A stretch of DNA of 11,682 nt from Caulobacteraceae bacterium. Lineage in GTDB: Bacteria > Pseudomonadota > Alphaproteobacteria > Caulobacterales > Caulobacteraceae. Below are positions 1-7,862 of this stretch, one piece after another (the stretch's first letter is position 1; each line of letters begins with the position of its first letter). The notes under the pieces are model-generated. The model was not told where the DNA came from, did no database searches, and worked only from the letters and a program-made list of their open reading frames with translations. The stretch covers positions 1-11,682 of the forward strand of contig JAQGII010000007.1 of NCBI GenBank assembly GCA_028291305.1, read 5' to 3'. The translations under genes were made by a program, and so were the position numbers.

Positions 1-2
1 CG

Positions 3-380
3 GAGCTGAAGGACGACTGGGGCGTGCCGGCGATGCGGGTCACCTACAAGGACCATCCGGACGACGTGAAGCACGCGAACTGGCAGGTCGAGCGCGCCAA
101 GGAGATCATGGACGCGGACGGCGCCAAGAAGATCGTCGCCGAACCTGTCGGCGAGACCAAAGGCGGCGTGCACCTGCTCGGCACGTGCCGCATGGGCAAC
201 GACCCGGCCACGTCGGTGATCGACAAATACCACCGCACGCACGACGTGAGGAACCTCTTCATCTCCGACGGTTCGAGCATGGTGACGTCCGGCCGCGGCC
301 AGCCGACGCTGACCATCGAGGCCCTGGCTTTCCGCGCCGCGGACCACATCGCCAAATTCGCGCGCGCCAACGATATTTAG
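3..380 (+). CDS. GMC-family FAD-dependent oxidoreductase, C-terminal fragment
   Basis: This is the last 125 codons of a gene that begins before the window; the frame is open from base 3 to the TAG at 378-380. It matches the C-terminal part of the glucose-methanol-choline (GMC) oxidoreductases, which oxidise alcohols or sugars with FAD. Counting from the first visible codon, the motif HLLGTCRMG (residues 57-65) holds the active-site His of the family. The stretch DVRNLFISDGSS (81-92) is the FAD-contacting segment. PTLTIEALAFRAADHI (101-116) is the closing helix. The usual second catalytic residue (His or Asn just before PTxT) is Gln100 here. The shape is closest to the gluconate 2-dehydrogenase / glucose dehydrogenase-like branch, but the substrate cannot be told from this fragment. 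It converges on xdhC. Family assignment is secure and substrate unknown. Confidence 0.9.
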   Translation, partial: ELKDDWGVPAMRVTYKDHPDDVKHANWQVERAKEIMDADGAKKIVAEPVGETKGGVHLLGTCRMGNDPATSVIDKYHRTHDVRNLFISDGSSMVTSGRGQPTLTIEALAFRAADHIAKFARANDI

Positions 381-480
381 GATGGTCTGAAGAACTCGAT
401 TCAGCAGCAGCGACGACAGGTCGATCGACAGTCGCCGTGGTTTCTCGAGCTGCCCGTCTCAAGCGATGGCGTGTTCAGAC

Positions 481-506
481 CGAGGGGCGGCTGGGTTCGC
501 CCCTCG
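481..506. terminator. Hairpin in convergent gap, possible bidirectional terminator
   Basis: A perfect 9-bp inverted repeat, CGAGGGGCG at 481-489 and CGCCCCTCG at 498-506, encloses an 8-nt loop. It lies between the end of the GMC gene and the end of the convergent xdhC gene, where a terminator is expected. There is no T-run on either side, so it is not a textbook intrinsic terminator. It may instead be an mRNA 3'-end stabiliser. The rest of the 381-617 gap holds no convincing gene. Confidence 0.45.
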
Positions 507-617
507 CGGCATCCTTCAGCAGTTTATCTACTGCAACTGCCGCCGCGCCATCTTCGGCCAGGAACTCCTGACCTTCGGGGGTGAACACAGACCCGGGAGT
601 GACGGGTGGGACGACGG

Positions 618-1556
618 CTAAGCCCCGCCCCTCAAACCCAGCAGTTGCGCCGCCACCGCGACGGCGATCACCTCGGGCTCCTTGCCGGGGATGTCGGGGC
701 GGCCGATGGGGCAGACCAGGCGGGCGAGGGCGGCGTCGTCGAGGCCGTCGCGGCGCAGGCGGGCGAGGAAGCGGGCGCGTTTGGTGGCCGAGCCGATCAG
801 GCCGACGACGCGTCGGCCGCCGGCCAGGGCGGCGGCGGTCAGGCGGTAGTCCAGGGCGTGGTCGTGGGTCATGATTAGGACGACCTCGTCCTCGGGCCCC
901 TCCCCGGCGAGGACGACGGCCTCGGCTTCGCTGACCAGATCGACGCCCGGCCTGGCGGCGAATTCCGGCCGCGTGTCGCGCCAGCGCAGGCGCACCGGCA
1001 GGGGCTCAAGCGTCCGGGCGAGGGCCGAGCCGACATGCCCCGCGCCGAACAGCAGGACGCCCAGGGTCTGCGGCCGATGCCGCTCGTCGAAGGTTTCGCC
1101 GGGGCCGGGCTTGGCGCCGCGTGTCGAGGGCGGCGGGACCTCGGCGTCGGGCAGGACGGCGTGGGCGATGCCCGCCTCGCCGAAGGTCATGCGCAGGGTG
1201 AACGGCTCGGCGTCGCGATGGCGGCGCGCGACTTCCCTGAGCCAGTCCGCGTCGTCCGCCGCCAGGCGCTCGATCAGCAGCCGCACCCGGCCGCCGCAGC
1301 ACTGGCCGAGCAGCGGGCCGAGCGGATAGTCCTGCACCCGCCAGTGGGCGCGGGGGTCCTGCAGCAGCAGGCGCGCCTGGCGGATCACCTGCTGCTCCAG
1401 GTTGCCGCCGCCGATGGTCCCGAGAATCCCGGTCGGGGTGACCACCATGCGGGTCATGGCCCCGCGCGGCGCCGAGCCGTCGGCGGCCAAGACGCCGGCC
1501 AGCGCCGCCGGACCCCGGCGGCAGGCCTGCTCGGCCTGGGCGGCCCAGTCACGCAT
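618..1556 (-). CDS. xdhC: Xanthine dehydrogenase accessory protein XdhC
   Basis: This 312-aa protein is of the XdhC/CoxI family. Known members bind molybdenum cofactor, promote its sulfuration and hand it to the XdhB subunit; they are not part of the finished enzyme. The N-terminal XdhC_CoxI domain spans about residues 10-95, with GSAPRGAMTRM (27-37), the GTIGGGNLE loop (46-54) and QCCGG (85-89). The C-terminal Rossmann domain begins with LFGAGHVGSALARTL (169-183). It continues through THDHALDY (230-237) and GLIGSATKRARF (252-263) and ends in CPIGRPDIPGKEPEVIAVAVAAQLL (282-306). The ATG overlaps the xdhB stop by 8 nt (ATGCGTGA), implying translational coupling. An AAGG sequence sits about 9 nt upstream. 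Position and sequence agree with the last gene of a Rhodobacter-type xdhABC operon. Confidence 0.95.
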   Translation of the reverse strand: MRDWAAQAEQACRRGPAALAGVLAADGSAPRGAMTRMVVTPTGILGTIGGGNLEQQVIRQARLLLQDPRAHWRVQDYPLGPLLGQCCGGRVRLLIERLAADDADWLREVARRHRDAEPFTLRMTFGEAGIAHAVLPDAEVPPPSTRGAKPGPGETFDERHRPQTLGVLLFGAGHVGSALARTLEPLPVRLRWRDTRPEFAARPGVDLVSEAEAVVLAGEGPEDEVVLIMTHDHALDYRLTAAALAGGRRVVGLIGSATKRARFLARLRRDGLDDAALARLVCPIGRPDIPGKEPEVIAVAVAAQLLGLRGGA

Positions 1557-3867
1557 GGGCGCGGGCCTTCAGCTCGTCGATGGCGGCCAGGATGCGCTCG
1601 GGCGTCGCCGGGGCGTCGAGGCGCGGCGGCAGGCGCGCCCCGGCGGTCGCCGCCACCGCATGGCCGAGCGCCGACAGCACGGAGATGGCCAGCATCAGCG
1701 GCGGCTCGCCCACCGCCTTGGAGCGGTGGATGGTCGGCTCGGCGTTGCGGCCGCCGCGCCACAGGGCGACGTTGAACACCTTGGGCCGGTCGCCGGCGCA
1801 GGGGATCTTGTAGGTGGACGGGGCGTGGGTCAGCAGCCGGCCGTCCTCGCCATAAACCAGCTCCTCGGTGGTCAGCCAGCCCATGCCCTGGATGAAGCCG
1901 CCCTCGACCTGGCCCAGGTCGATGGCCGGATTGAGCGAGCGGCCGGCCTCGTGGAGGATGTCCACGCGCAGCACGCGGTGCTCGCCGGTCAGGGTGTCGA
2001 CGGCGACCTCCGACACCGCCGCGCCGTAGGCGAAATAGAAGAAGGGCCGGCCGCGCCCGGCCGCGCGGTCGTAGCCGATCCTGGGGGTCGCATAGAAGCC
2101 GGTGGAGGACAGCGACACCCGCGCCAGATGGGCCATGCGGCACAGCTGGTCGAAGGCGAGAGATCGGTCGCCGGCCATGACGCCCTGGGGCGTGAACCGC
2201 ACCGCCTCGGCCAGGGCGCCGAAATGCCCGGCCGCCACCCCGGCCAGCCGGTCCCGGATCGTCGAGGCGGCGCGGAAGGCCGCCATGCCGTTGAGGTCGG
2301 CGCCCGAGGAGGCCGCGGTGGCCGAGGTGTTGGGCACCTTGTCGGTGACGGTGGCGGAGATGCGGATGCGCTCCAGGCCGACGCCGAACACGTCGGCGAC
2401 CACCTGGGCCACCTTGACCATCAGCCCCTGGCCCATCTCCGTGCCCCCGTGGTTCAGGTGGATGGAGCCGTCGGCATAGACGTGCACCAGGGCGCCGGCC
2501 TGGTTGAGGTGGCTGGTGGTGAAGCTGATGCCGAACTTGACGGGGGTCAGGGCGATGCCGCGCTTGATGACCGGCGAGGCGGCGTTGAAGGCGGCGATGG
2601 CGGCGCGGCGGCCGGCGTAGTTGGAACTGGCCGCCAGCTGCTCGATCAGCTGCGGCGCGACGTTGTCCTCGACGGTCATGTGGTAGGGCGTCACGTCGCG
2701 GCCCGGGCCGTAGAGGTTGACCCGCCGCACGTCGAGCGGGTCCAGCCCCAGGGTGGCGGCGATGTCGTCGATCACCCGCTCGATGGCGACCATGCCCTGC
2801 GGCCCGCCGAACCCGCGGAAGGCGGTGTTGGAGACGGTGTGGGTCTTGAACCGGTGCGAGACGATGCGGACGTTTTCCAGGAAGTAGGCATTGTCGGCGT
2901 GGAACATCGCCCGGTCGTTGATCGCCGCCGACAGGTCCAGGGTGGCGCCGCAGCGCGAGGCCAGCTCCAGCGCTATCCCGCGGATGCGGCCGTCGTCGTC
3001 GAAGCCGACGTCGTAGCGGACCTGGAAGTCGTGCCGCTTGCCGGTCATGGCCATGTCGTCGTCGCGGTCGCAGCGGAACTTGGCGGGACGGCCGGTCCTG
3101 GCGGCGACCAGGGCGGCGGCGGCGGCGAACAGGGCCGCCTGGGTCTCCTTGCCGCCGAAGGCCCCGCCCATGCGGCGCACCTCCACGGTGATGTCGGCGC
3201 TGGCGCGGCCCAGCAGGGCGGCGACCAGGTGCTGCACCTCGCTCGGGTGCTGGGTGGAGGAGAGGATGTGGATGGCGCCCGCCTCGCCGGGCGTCGCCAG
3301 GGCGACCTGCCCCTCCAGGTAGAAATGGTCCTGGCCGCCCGTCTCCACCCGCCCCTGCAGCCGGTGGGGGGCGGCCGCCAGGGCCGCGTCGGCATCGCCG
3401 CGCTGCAGGCTGTGGCTGTCGTCGATCTTCAGGTCGGCGGCGCGGGCCTCGTCGATGGTCAGGACGGCGGGCAGCGGCTCGTAGACCACCTGGGCCAGCC
3501 GCGCCGCGCGCCGGGCGGCGGCCACGCTGGTGGCCGCGACCACGAACAGGCTCTGGCCGTGGTATTCCACCAGCCCGTCGGCGAACAGGGGGTCGTCGCG
3601 CCTGACCGGCCCGACATTGTTCTCGCCGGGGATGTCGCGGGCGCTGAACACCGCGACCACGCCCGGCGCGGCGCGCACCGGCGCCAGGTCCAGGGCCAGG
3701 ATGCGGGCGTGGGCGTGGGCGCCGCGGCCGAAGGCCAGGTGCAGCAGCCGGGGCGTCTCCGGGGTGTCGTCGACATAGGTTGCGCGGCCGGTGACGTGCA
3801 GCAGGGCGCTGTCGTGCGGCCGCGCCTGGTGGACCTGGCCGACCTGGCCGAATTCAGCGTCATCCAT
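1549..3867 (-). CDS. xdhB: Xanthine dehydrogenase, molybdopterin-binding large subunit XdhB
   Basis: This 772-aa protein is the molybdenum subunit that hydroxylates hypoxanthine to xanthine and xanthine to urate. Active-site residues known from bovine and Rhodobacter enzymes can be placed. Glu241 is in GGAFGGKE, Arg319 in NDRAMFH, Arg351 in TAFRGFGGPQ and the base Glu721 in KAVGEPPL. The Glu241-Arg319 spacing of 78 equals the spacing of the equivalent pair in both reference enzymes. This pair favours purine over aldehyde substrates. Molybdopterin-contacting stretches GGTEMGQG (474-481), TAASSGAD (517-524) and NPAIDLGQVEGGFIQGMG (646-663) are also present. The N-terminal a/b hammerhead domain covers about 20-130. 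A strong GGAGG ribosome site lies 6 nt before the ATG, inside the end of xdhA. The start overlaps the xdhA stop by 8 nt (ATGGATGA). Full length with no missing catalytic residue. Confidence 0.97.
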   Translation of the reverse strand: MDDAEFGQVGQVHQARPHDSALLHVTGRATYVDDTPETPRLLHLAFGRGAHAHARILALDLAPVRAAPGVVAVFSARDIPGENNVGPVRRDDPLFADGLVEYHGQSLFVVAATSVAAARRAARLAQVVYEPLPAVLTIDEARAADLKIDDSHSLQRGDADAALAAAPHRLQGRVETGGQDHFYLEGQVALATPGEAGAIHILSSTQHPSEVQHLVAALLGRASADITVEVRRMGGAFGGKETQAALFAAAAALVAARTGRPAKFRCDRDDDMAMTGKRHDFQVRYDVGFDDDGRIRGIALELASRCGATLDLSAAINDRAMFHADNAYFLENVRIVSHRFKTHTVSNTAFRGFGGPQGMVAIERVIDDIAATLGLDPLDVRRVNLYGPGRDVTPYHMTVEDNVAPQLIEQLAASSNYAGRRAAIAAFNAASPVIKRGIALTPVKFGISFTTSHLNQAGALVHVYADGSIHLNHGGTEMGQGLMVKVAQVVADVFGVGLERIRISATVTDKVPNTSATAASSGADLNGMAAFRAASTIRDRLAGVAAGHFGALAEAVRFTPQGVMAGDRSLAFDQLCRMAHLARVSLSSTGFYATPRIGYDRAAGRGRPFFYFAYGAAVSEVAVDTLTGEHRVLRVDILHEAGRSLNPAIDLGQVEGGFIQGMGWLTTEELVYGEDGRLLTHAPSTYKIPCAGDRPKVFNVALWRGGRNAEPTIHRSKAVGEPPLMLAISVLSALGHAVAATAGARLPPRLDAPATPERILAAIDELKARAHA

Positions 3868-5314
3868 CGATCGCCTCCATCGCCATCAGGTCGTGCGCGC
3901 CCTGCCCGCCCGTGGCCTGCAGCCACATCCGCGTCAGCAGGGCCCCGGCGGCCCGCAGCCGGTAGGCGGCCGAGCCCCGCACGTCGCTCAGCGGCTGGAA
4001 GTCGTCGGGCAGCGCCCGGGCGGCCCGCTCCATGGTCTCGCGGGTCCAGGCCGATCCGACCAGCGCCGCCTCGCAGGCCGGCGCCCGGCGGGGAATGCCG
4101 GCCATGCCGCCGAAGGCGATCCGCGCGCCGGTCACGATCCCGCCGTCCACATCCACGGCGAAGGCGCCGCAGAGCGCGGAGATGTCGCTGTCGAAGCGCT
4201 TGGACAGCTTGGAGACGTGGACGATCCGCCCCGGCGGCGGGCGCGGGACGATCACCGCCTCGATGAATTCGGAGGGCCGCCGGTCCTGCTTGCCGTAGTC
4301 CAGGAAATAGTCTTGCAGCGGCAGCTCGCGCCGCGCGTCGCCGCGGCGCAGGACCAGCCGGGCGCCGAGGGCGATCAGGACCGGGGGCATGTCGCCGACG
4401 GGGGAGCCGTTGGCGATGTTGCCGCCGATGGTGCCGACGTTGCGCACCTGGACCCCGCCGATCCGGCGCACCAGCTCGTCCAAGGAGGGATGCAGGCGCG
4501 CCAGCACCGCCTGGGCGTCGGCGTAGCGCGCGCCGGCGCCGATCCTGACCTCCGCGTCGCCGTCGTCGATCTGGCCGAGTTCGGCGACATCGCCGACATG
4601 GACGACCACCGGCAGCACCCGGTGCGCCTTGGTCACCCACAGGCCGACGTCGGTGGCCCCGGCGACGATCTGCGCCTCGGGATGATCCATGAGGCAGCGG
4701 GCCAGCTGGTCCACCGTGCGGGGCGCGATCCAGCGCCGGGCCGCGCCGGCGAGGGGATCGTCGAACGACAGGTCCAGCGGCGCGTCGCGGCGCAGCGCGC
4801 GCAGGGCCGCGATGGTCTCGGCGTCGTCGCGCGGCTGGGGAGGGACATCGCGAGCGGCCGCCAGGATCGGTCCATAGCCCGTGCAGCGGCACAGGTTGCC
4901 GGCCAGGGCGTCGTTGAGGGGCGCATCGCCCGCCCCCATGATGCTGCGGGCATAGAGGGACATGACAATGCCCGGCGTGCAGAAGCCGCACTGCGAGCCA
5001 TGCCGGTCGACCATCGCCTGCTGGATCGGGTGGGGCGCCTGCGGCGTTCCCAGGCTCTCGACGGTCAGCAGGGCGCGCCCGTCGAGCATCGGGACGAACA
5101 GGATGCAGGCGTTGATCGGCCGCCAGACGATACGGTCCGCGACGAGCTCGCCCACCACCACCGTGCAGGCGCCGCAGTCGCCCTCGGCGCAGCCTTCCTT
5201 GGAGCCCGTGCGGCCGAGGTCGTAGCGCAGGAGCTCCAGCGCCGTCTTGGTCGGATCGACGGGGCCGATCTCGTGGATGGTCCCGTCCAGCAGGAAGCGA
5301 ATGCGGTCCGTCAT
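3860..5314 (-). CDS. xdhA: Xanthine dehydrogenase, FeS/FAD small subunit XdhA
   Basis: This 484-aa subunit passes electrons from the molybdenum centre through two [2Fe-2S] clusters and FAD to NAD+. The first cluster, in the plant-ferredoxin-like domain, uses Cys42, Cys47, Cys50 and Cys70. The second, in the helical domain, uses Cys109, Cys112, Cys142 and Cys144 (QCGFC and LCRC). The FAD domain follows, with IVAGATD (216-222) and RNVGTIGGNIANGSP (291-305), then the CO-dehydrogenase flavoprotein C-terminal domain from about 365. I chose the ATG at 5314 because the protein then begins MTDRIRFLLDG, as the family does. An upstream TTG at 5419 would add 35 low-similarity residues and cover the promoter region. 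The ribosome site for this start is weak. First gene of xdhABC, divergent from the deaminase. Confidence 0.95.
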   Translation of the reverse strand: MTDRIRFLLDGTIHEIGPVDPTKTALELLRYDLGRTGSKEGCAEGDCGACTVVVGELVADRIVWRPINACILFVPMLDGRALLTVESLGTPQAPHPIQQAMVDRHGSQCGFCTPGIVMSLYARSIMGAGDAPLNDALAGNLCRCTGYGPILAAARDVPPQPRDDAETIAALRALRRDAPLDLSFDDPLAGAARRWIAPRTVDQLARCLMDHPEAQIVAGATDVGLWVTKAHRVLPVVVHVGDVAELGQIDDGDAEVRIGAGARYADAQAVLARLHPSLDELVRRIGGVQVRNVGTIGGNIANGSPVGDMPPVLIALGARLVLRRGDARRELPLQDYFLDYGKQDRRPSEFIEAVIVPRPPPGRIVHVSKLSKRFDSDISALCGAFAVDVDGGIVTGARIAFGGMAGIPRRAPACEAALVGSAWTRETMERAARALPDDFQPLSDVRGSAAYRLRAAGALLTRMWLQATGGQGAHDLMAMEAIDG

Positions 5315-5445
5315 CTGGGCCTGAGTGTTTGGCCCCCCATGACCCAGCGCAAGATAAATCCGCCGGGGGCGGGTCGCCTCCGTCCGGCTTGGCGATCGGG
5401 CCGGAGTCTGCTCTGACAAGGGTCGAACGGGCTTTGGAGCGCCGG
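5315..5445. promoter_or_regulatory. Divergent promoter region between xdhA and the 8-oxoguanine deaminase
   Basis: This 131-bp non-coding gap must hold the promoters of both transcription units. For the deaminase, GATAAATC at 5353-5360 matches 7 of 8 positions of the Caulobacter housekeeping -10 element (GCTANAWC). The nearest TTG-type -35 candidate (TTGGCC, 5329-5334) is too far away for ideal spacing. For xdhA, the minus strand reads TTGCGCT followed 12 nt later by GCCAAACA, a weak fit. A purine-sensing regulator could bind here and serve both units, but no regulator gene is in the window and I found no clear operator dyad. The promoter assignments are guesses; the location is firm. Confidence 0.4.
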
Positions 5446-6786
5446 ATGCGTCTGTGGCTGAAAAATCCCTTGGCCATCCTCGCCGAGGACAGCGCGGGCG
5501 GGATCGTCGTCGAGGACGGCCGGATCGTGGAATGCATCGGCGCGGGCGGCGCGCCGGCGCGGGACTGCGACGAGGTCGTCGAGGCCGGCCGGTTCGTGGT
5601 CATCCCCGGGCTGATCAATGCCCACCACCACTTCTTCCAGACCATGACCCGGGCGCATCCGGCGGCGATCAACAAGCCGCTGTTCGGCTGGCTGACCGCC
5701 CTCTACCCGATCTGGAGCCACTGCACGCCGCAGGCCCTGGCCCTGGCCACCGAGCTGGCCATGGTCGAGATGATGATGTCCGGGGTCACCTGCACCTCCG
5801 ACCACCACTATCTGTTCCCGTCCGGCCTGGACGAGGCGATCGACATCCAGGTCGACGTCGCCCGGCGGCTGGGCATGCGGGCGATCCTGACGCGCGGCTC
5901 GATGACCCTGTCGCAGAAGGACGGCGGGCTGCCGCCGGAGGCGGTGGTGCAGGACGACGACGTCGTGCTCGCCGACAGCGAGCGCCTGCTGTCGCTCTAT
6001 CACGACCCCGCCGAAGGGGCCCTGGTGCAGATCGCCCTGGCGCCGTGCTCGCCCTTCTCCGTGCGGCCGCAGCTGATGCGCGACACCGCCGCCCTGGCCC
6101 GGCAGTTCGATTGCCGGCTGCACACCCACCTGGGCGAGACCGAGGACGAGAACGCCTACTGCATCCGCCATTTCGGGCTGCGGCCGATGGAATACCTGGA
6201 CAGCGTGGACTGGATGACGTCCCGCGCCTGGCTGGCCCACGGCATCCATTTCGACGACGGCGAGGTGGCGCAGCTGGGCCGGCGCGGGGTGGGCGTCTGC
6301 CACTGCCCCACCTCCAACATGGTGCTGGCCTCCGGCCAGTGCCGCACGCTGGAGCTGGAGAGCGCCGGCAGTCCGGTGGGGCTGGGCGTCGACGGCTCGG
6401 CGTCCAACGATTCCTCCAATGCGATGGAGGCGGTGCGGCACGCACTGATGATCAACCGCCTGACCTACGGCGCGGAACAGGTCACCCACCTGGACGCCCT
6501 GCGCTGGGCCACGCAGGGATCGGCGCAATGCTTCGGCCGCCCCGAGCTGGGACGGATCGCGCCCGGCGCGGCGGCGGACCTGGCCCTGTTCAACCTCGAC
6601 GAGCTGCGCTTCTCCGGGGCCCACGACCCGTTGGCCGCGTTGGTGCTGTGCGGCGCGCACCGGGCCGAGCGGGTGATGATCGGCGGCCGGTGGCGGGTGT
6701 GGGACTCCATGCCGGTCGGCGTCGACGTGGCCAGGCTGCGGCGCGAGCACCATGCGGTCGCCGCCGCCCTCTACGGCCGCAATTGA
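5446..6786 (+). CDS. 8-oxoguanine deaminase (amidohydrolase superfamily)
   Basis: This 446-aa cytosolic metal-dependent hydrolase deaminates 8-oxoguanine to urate. Zinc-site motifs of the cog0402 amidohydrolases are intact. They are His60 and His62 in NAHHHFFQ, His228 in HTHLGETEDE with catalytic Glu231, His265 in LAHGIHF, and Asp316 in GVDGSASND. From memory, the segments RLWLKNPLAI (2-11), INKPLFGWLTALYPIW (75-90), CHCPTSNM (285-292) and FSGAHDPLAALVLC (389-402) are typical of the 8-oxoguanine deaminase group characterised in Pseudomonas. They differ from classical guanine deaminase (GuaD). Database entries for such proteins often read hydroxyatrazine or chlorohydrolase. I chose the ATG at 5446 because GGAG lies 6 nt upstream and the protein then begins at the family start; a TTG at 5329 would add 39 unlikely residues. 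It is divergent from xdhABC, which also yields urate. Confidence 0.9.
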   Translation: MRLWLKNPLAILAEDSAGGIVVEDGRIVECIGAGGAPARDCDEVVEAGRFVVIPGLINAHHHFFQTMTRAHPAAINKPLFGWLTALYPIWSHCTPQALALATELAMVEMMMSGVTCTSDHHYLFPSGLDEAIDIQVDVARRLGMRAILTRGSMTLSQKDGGLPPEAVVQDDDVVLADSERLLSLYHDPAEGALVQIALAPCSPFSVRPQLMRDTAALARQFDCRLHTHLGETEDENAYCIRHFGLRPMEYLDSVDWMTSRAWLAHGIHFDDGEVAQLGRRGVGVCHCPTSNMVLASGQCRTLELESAGSPVGLGVDGSASNDSSNAMEAVRHALMINRLTYGAEQVTHLDALRWATQGSAQCFGRPELGRIAPGAAADLALFNLDELRFSGAHDPLAALVLCGAHRAERVMIGGRWRVWDSMPVGVDVARLRREHHAVAAALYGRN

Positions 6787-6872
6787 CCGCCCGGCGGCCT
6801 CGCGCCATTGATTTGGCGGGTTTTCGGGCTCAGACAAACGCCGGTTCAAACGTGGAGCGCGCGCCCTTCCCG

Positions 6873-7862
6873 ATGCGTCCTAGTCCCTTCACAGCCGCCG
6901 CGGTCGCCTGCCTCGCCCTGGCCCTGGGAGGGCCGTCCTCCAGCGCCCTGGCCCAGGAGCCCCCTGCGGCCTCCTCCCCGTCCGCCGAGGCTCCCGAACC
7001 CCTGTCGGAGCTGGTGGTCATCGCCCATCCGCCCGGCCCCGCGCTGTGGCGGGCGCAGCTGGGCGACTCCAGCGTCATCATCCTCGGCGCCGTCACCCCC
7101 GTGCCCCACCGGCTGGTCTGGGACCAGCGCCAGGTGATCGCGGCGCTCGACGGCGCCAACCTGCTGCTGACCCAGCCCCGCCCCGACCTCGGCCCGCTGC
7201 AGGTGCTCGGGCTGGTGACCGGCAACCTCTGGCGGGTGCGCAGCAGCCGGCCGCTCGAGCCGTCGCTGCCGCCCGACCTGCGCAAACACTTCGAGCAGTC
7301 GCGCAACCGGGCCCGCACCAAGGAGTCCCGCTACGCCAACTGGAAGCCCGCCGTGGCCGGCTTCCTGCTGCTGTCCGACTTCCGCCGCTCGGTCGGCCTG
7401 TCGGAGGCCAAGCCCGCCTCCACCGTCGAGCACCTGGCCGAGGACCGCCACATCCCCATCCAGCCGCTCGCCTCCTACCCCATGAACCAGCTGCTGCAGC
7501 TGGCCAGCAGGCTGGACGAGAAACAGGGGCTGAACTGCCTGGACGACGCCCTCAACGAACTCGAATACGAGGGCCAGCATCCCCAGGACATCGACGACGA
7601 CTGGGCGCGGGGCGATGTGCTGGCGGTGGCCAAGCGCTACCAGATATCCTCGCAGCAGTATTGCCTAGAGCAGGCGCCCGGGGCCCGCGCGCTGATCGAC
7701 CGGCAGATGGGCCAGGCGACAGACCGCATCTGGGCCGCGCTGCACAAGCCCGGCAAGTCGGTGGCGGTGATCGACATGGCCTGGCTGCTGCCGGCCAACG
7801 GCGTGCTCAACCGGTTGCGCGGACTGGGCGCGACGATCGGCGCACCGGCCGCCGCGCCCTAA
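6873..7862 (+). CDS. Secreted TraB/GumN-like protein with degenerate motifs
   Basis: This 329-aa protein starts with a signal peptide: a hydrophobic stretch (7-20) and likely cleavage after ALA (residues 25-27, before QEP). A Pro/Ala/Ser-rich linker runs to about 45. The body resembles TraB/GumN proteins: LWRAQLGDSSVIILGAV (58-74), then WDQRQVIAALDGANLLL (83-99), the central helices, and VAVIDMAWLLPANGVLNRLRGLG (297-319). Active members carry two Gly-x-x-His motifs. Here the first place reads GAVT (72-75) and the second DMAW (301-304), so both metal-binding His appear lost. Cys222 and Cys264 could form a disulfide. An in-frame GTG at 6852 is an alternative start, and neither start has a well-placed ribosome site. 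It ends convergent with the next gene, only 3 nt between stop codons. Function unknown; a non-catalytic envelope role is likely. Confidence 0.7.
   Translation: MRPSPFTAAAVACLALALGGPSSSALAQEPPAASSPSAEAPEPLSELVVIAHPPGPALWRAQLGDSSVIILGAVTPVPHRLVWDQRQVIAALDGANLLLTQPRPDLGPLQVLGLVTGNLWRVRSSRPLEPSLPPDLRKHFEQSRNRARTKESRYANWKPAVAGFLLLSDFRRSVGLSEAKPASTVEHLAEDRHIPIQPLASYPMNQLLQLASRLDEKQGLNCLDDALNELEYEGQHPQDIDDDWARGDVLAVAKRYQISSQQYCLEQAPGARALIDRQMGQATDRIWAALHKPGKSVAVIDMAWLLPANGVLNRLRGLGATIGAPAAAP

Noticed and set aside
1402..4266. A 954-codon open frame on the plus strand across xdhB and xdhC
   Set aside because: It is antisense to two clearly recognised genes, is low-complexity (Gly/Arg/Ala/His/Gln-rich) and has no family motif. 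It arises from high GC at third codon positions.
5315..5419. Longer xdhA starting at a TTG at 5419
   Set aside because: The extra 35 residues do not fit the ferredoxin-domain start of the family and would cover the divergent promoter region.
5329..5445. Longer deaminase starting at a TTG at 5329
   Set aside because: The extra 39 residues are not family-like, and the ATG at 5446 has its own GGAG site at good spacing.
3459..5675. Long minus-strand frame across xdhA and the start of xdhB
   Set aside because: It runs out of frame with xdhA and xdhB through most of its length and reads as Arg/Pro/Ala-rich noise.
5311..6849. A 512-codon minus-strand frame opposite the 8-oxoguanine deaminase
   Set aside because: The plus-strand gene has all catalytic motifs and a ribosome site. 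The opposite frame has only His/Gln/Gly-rich composition.
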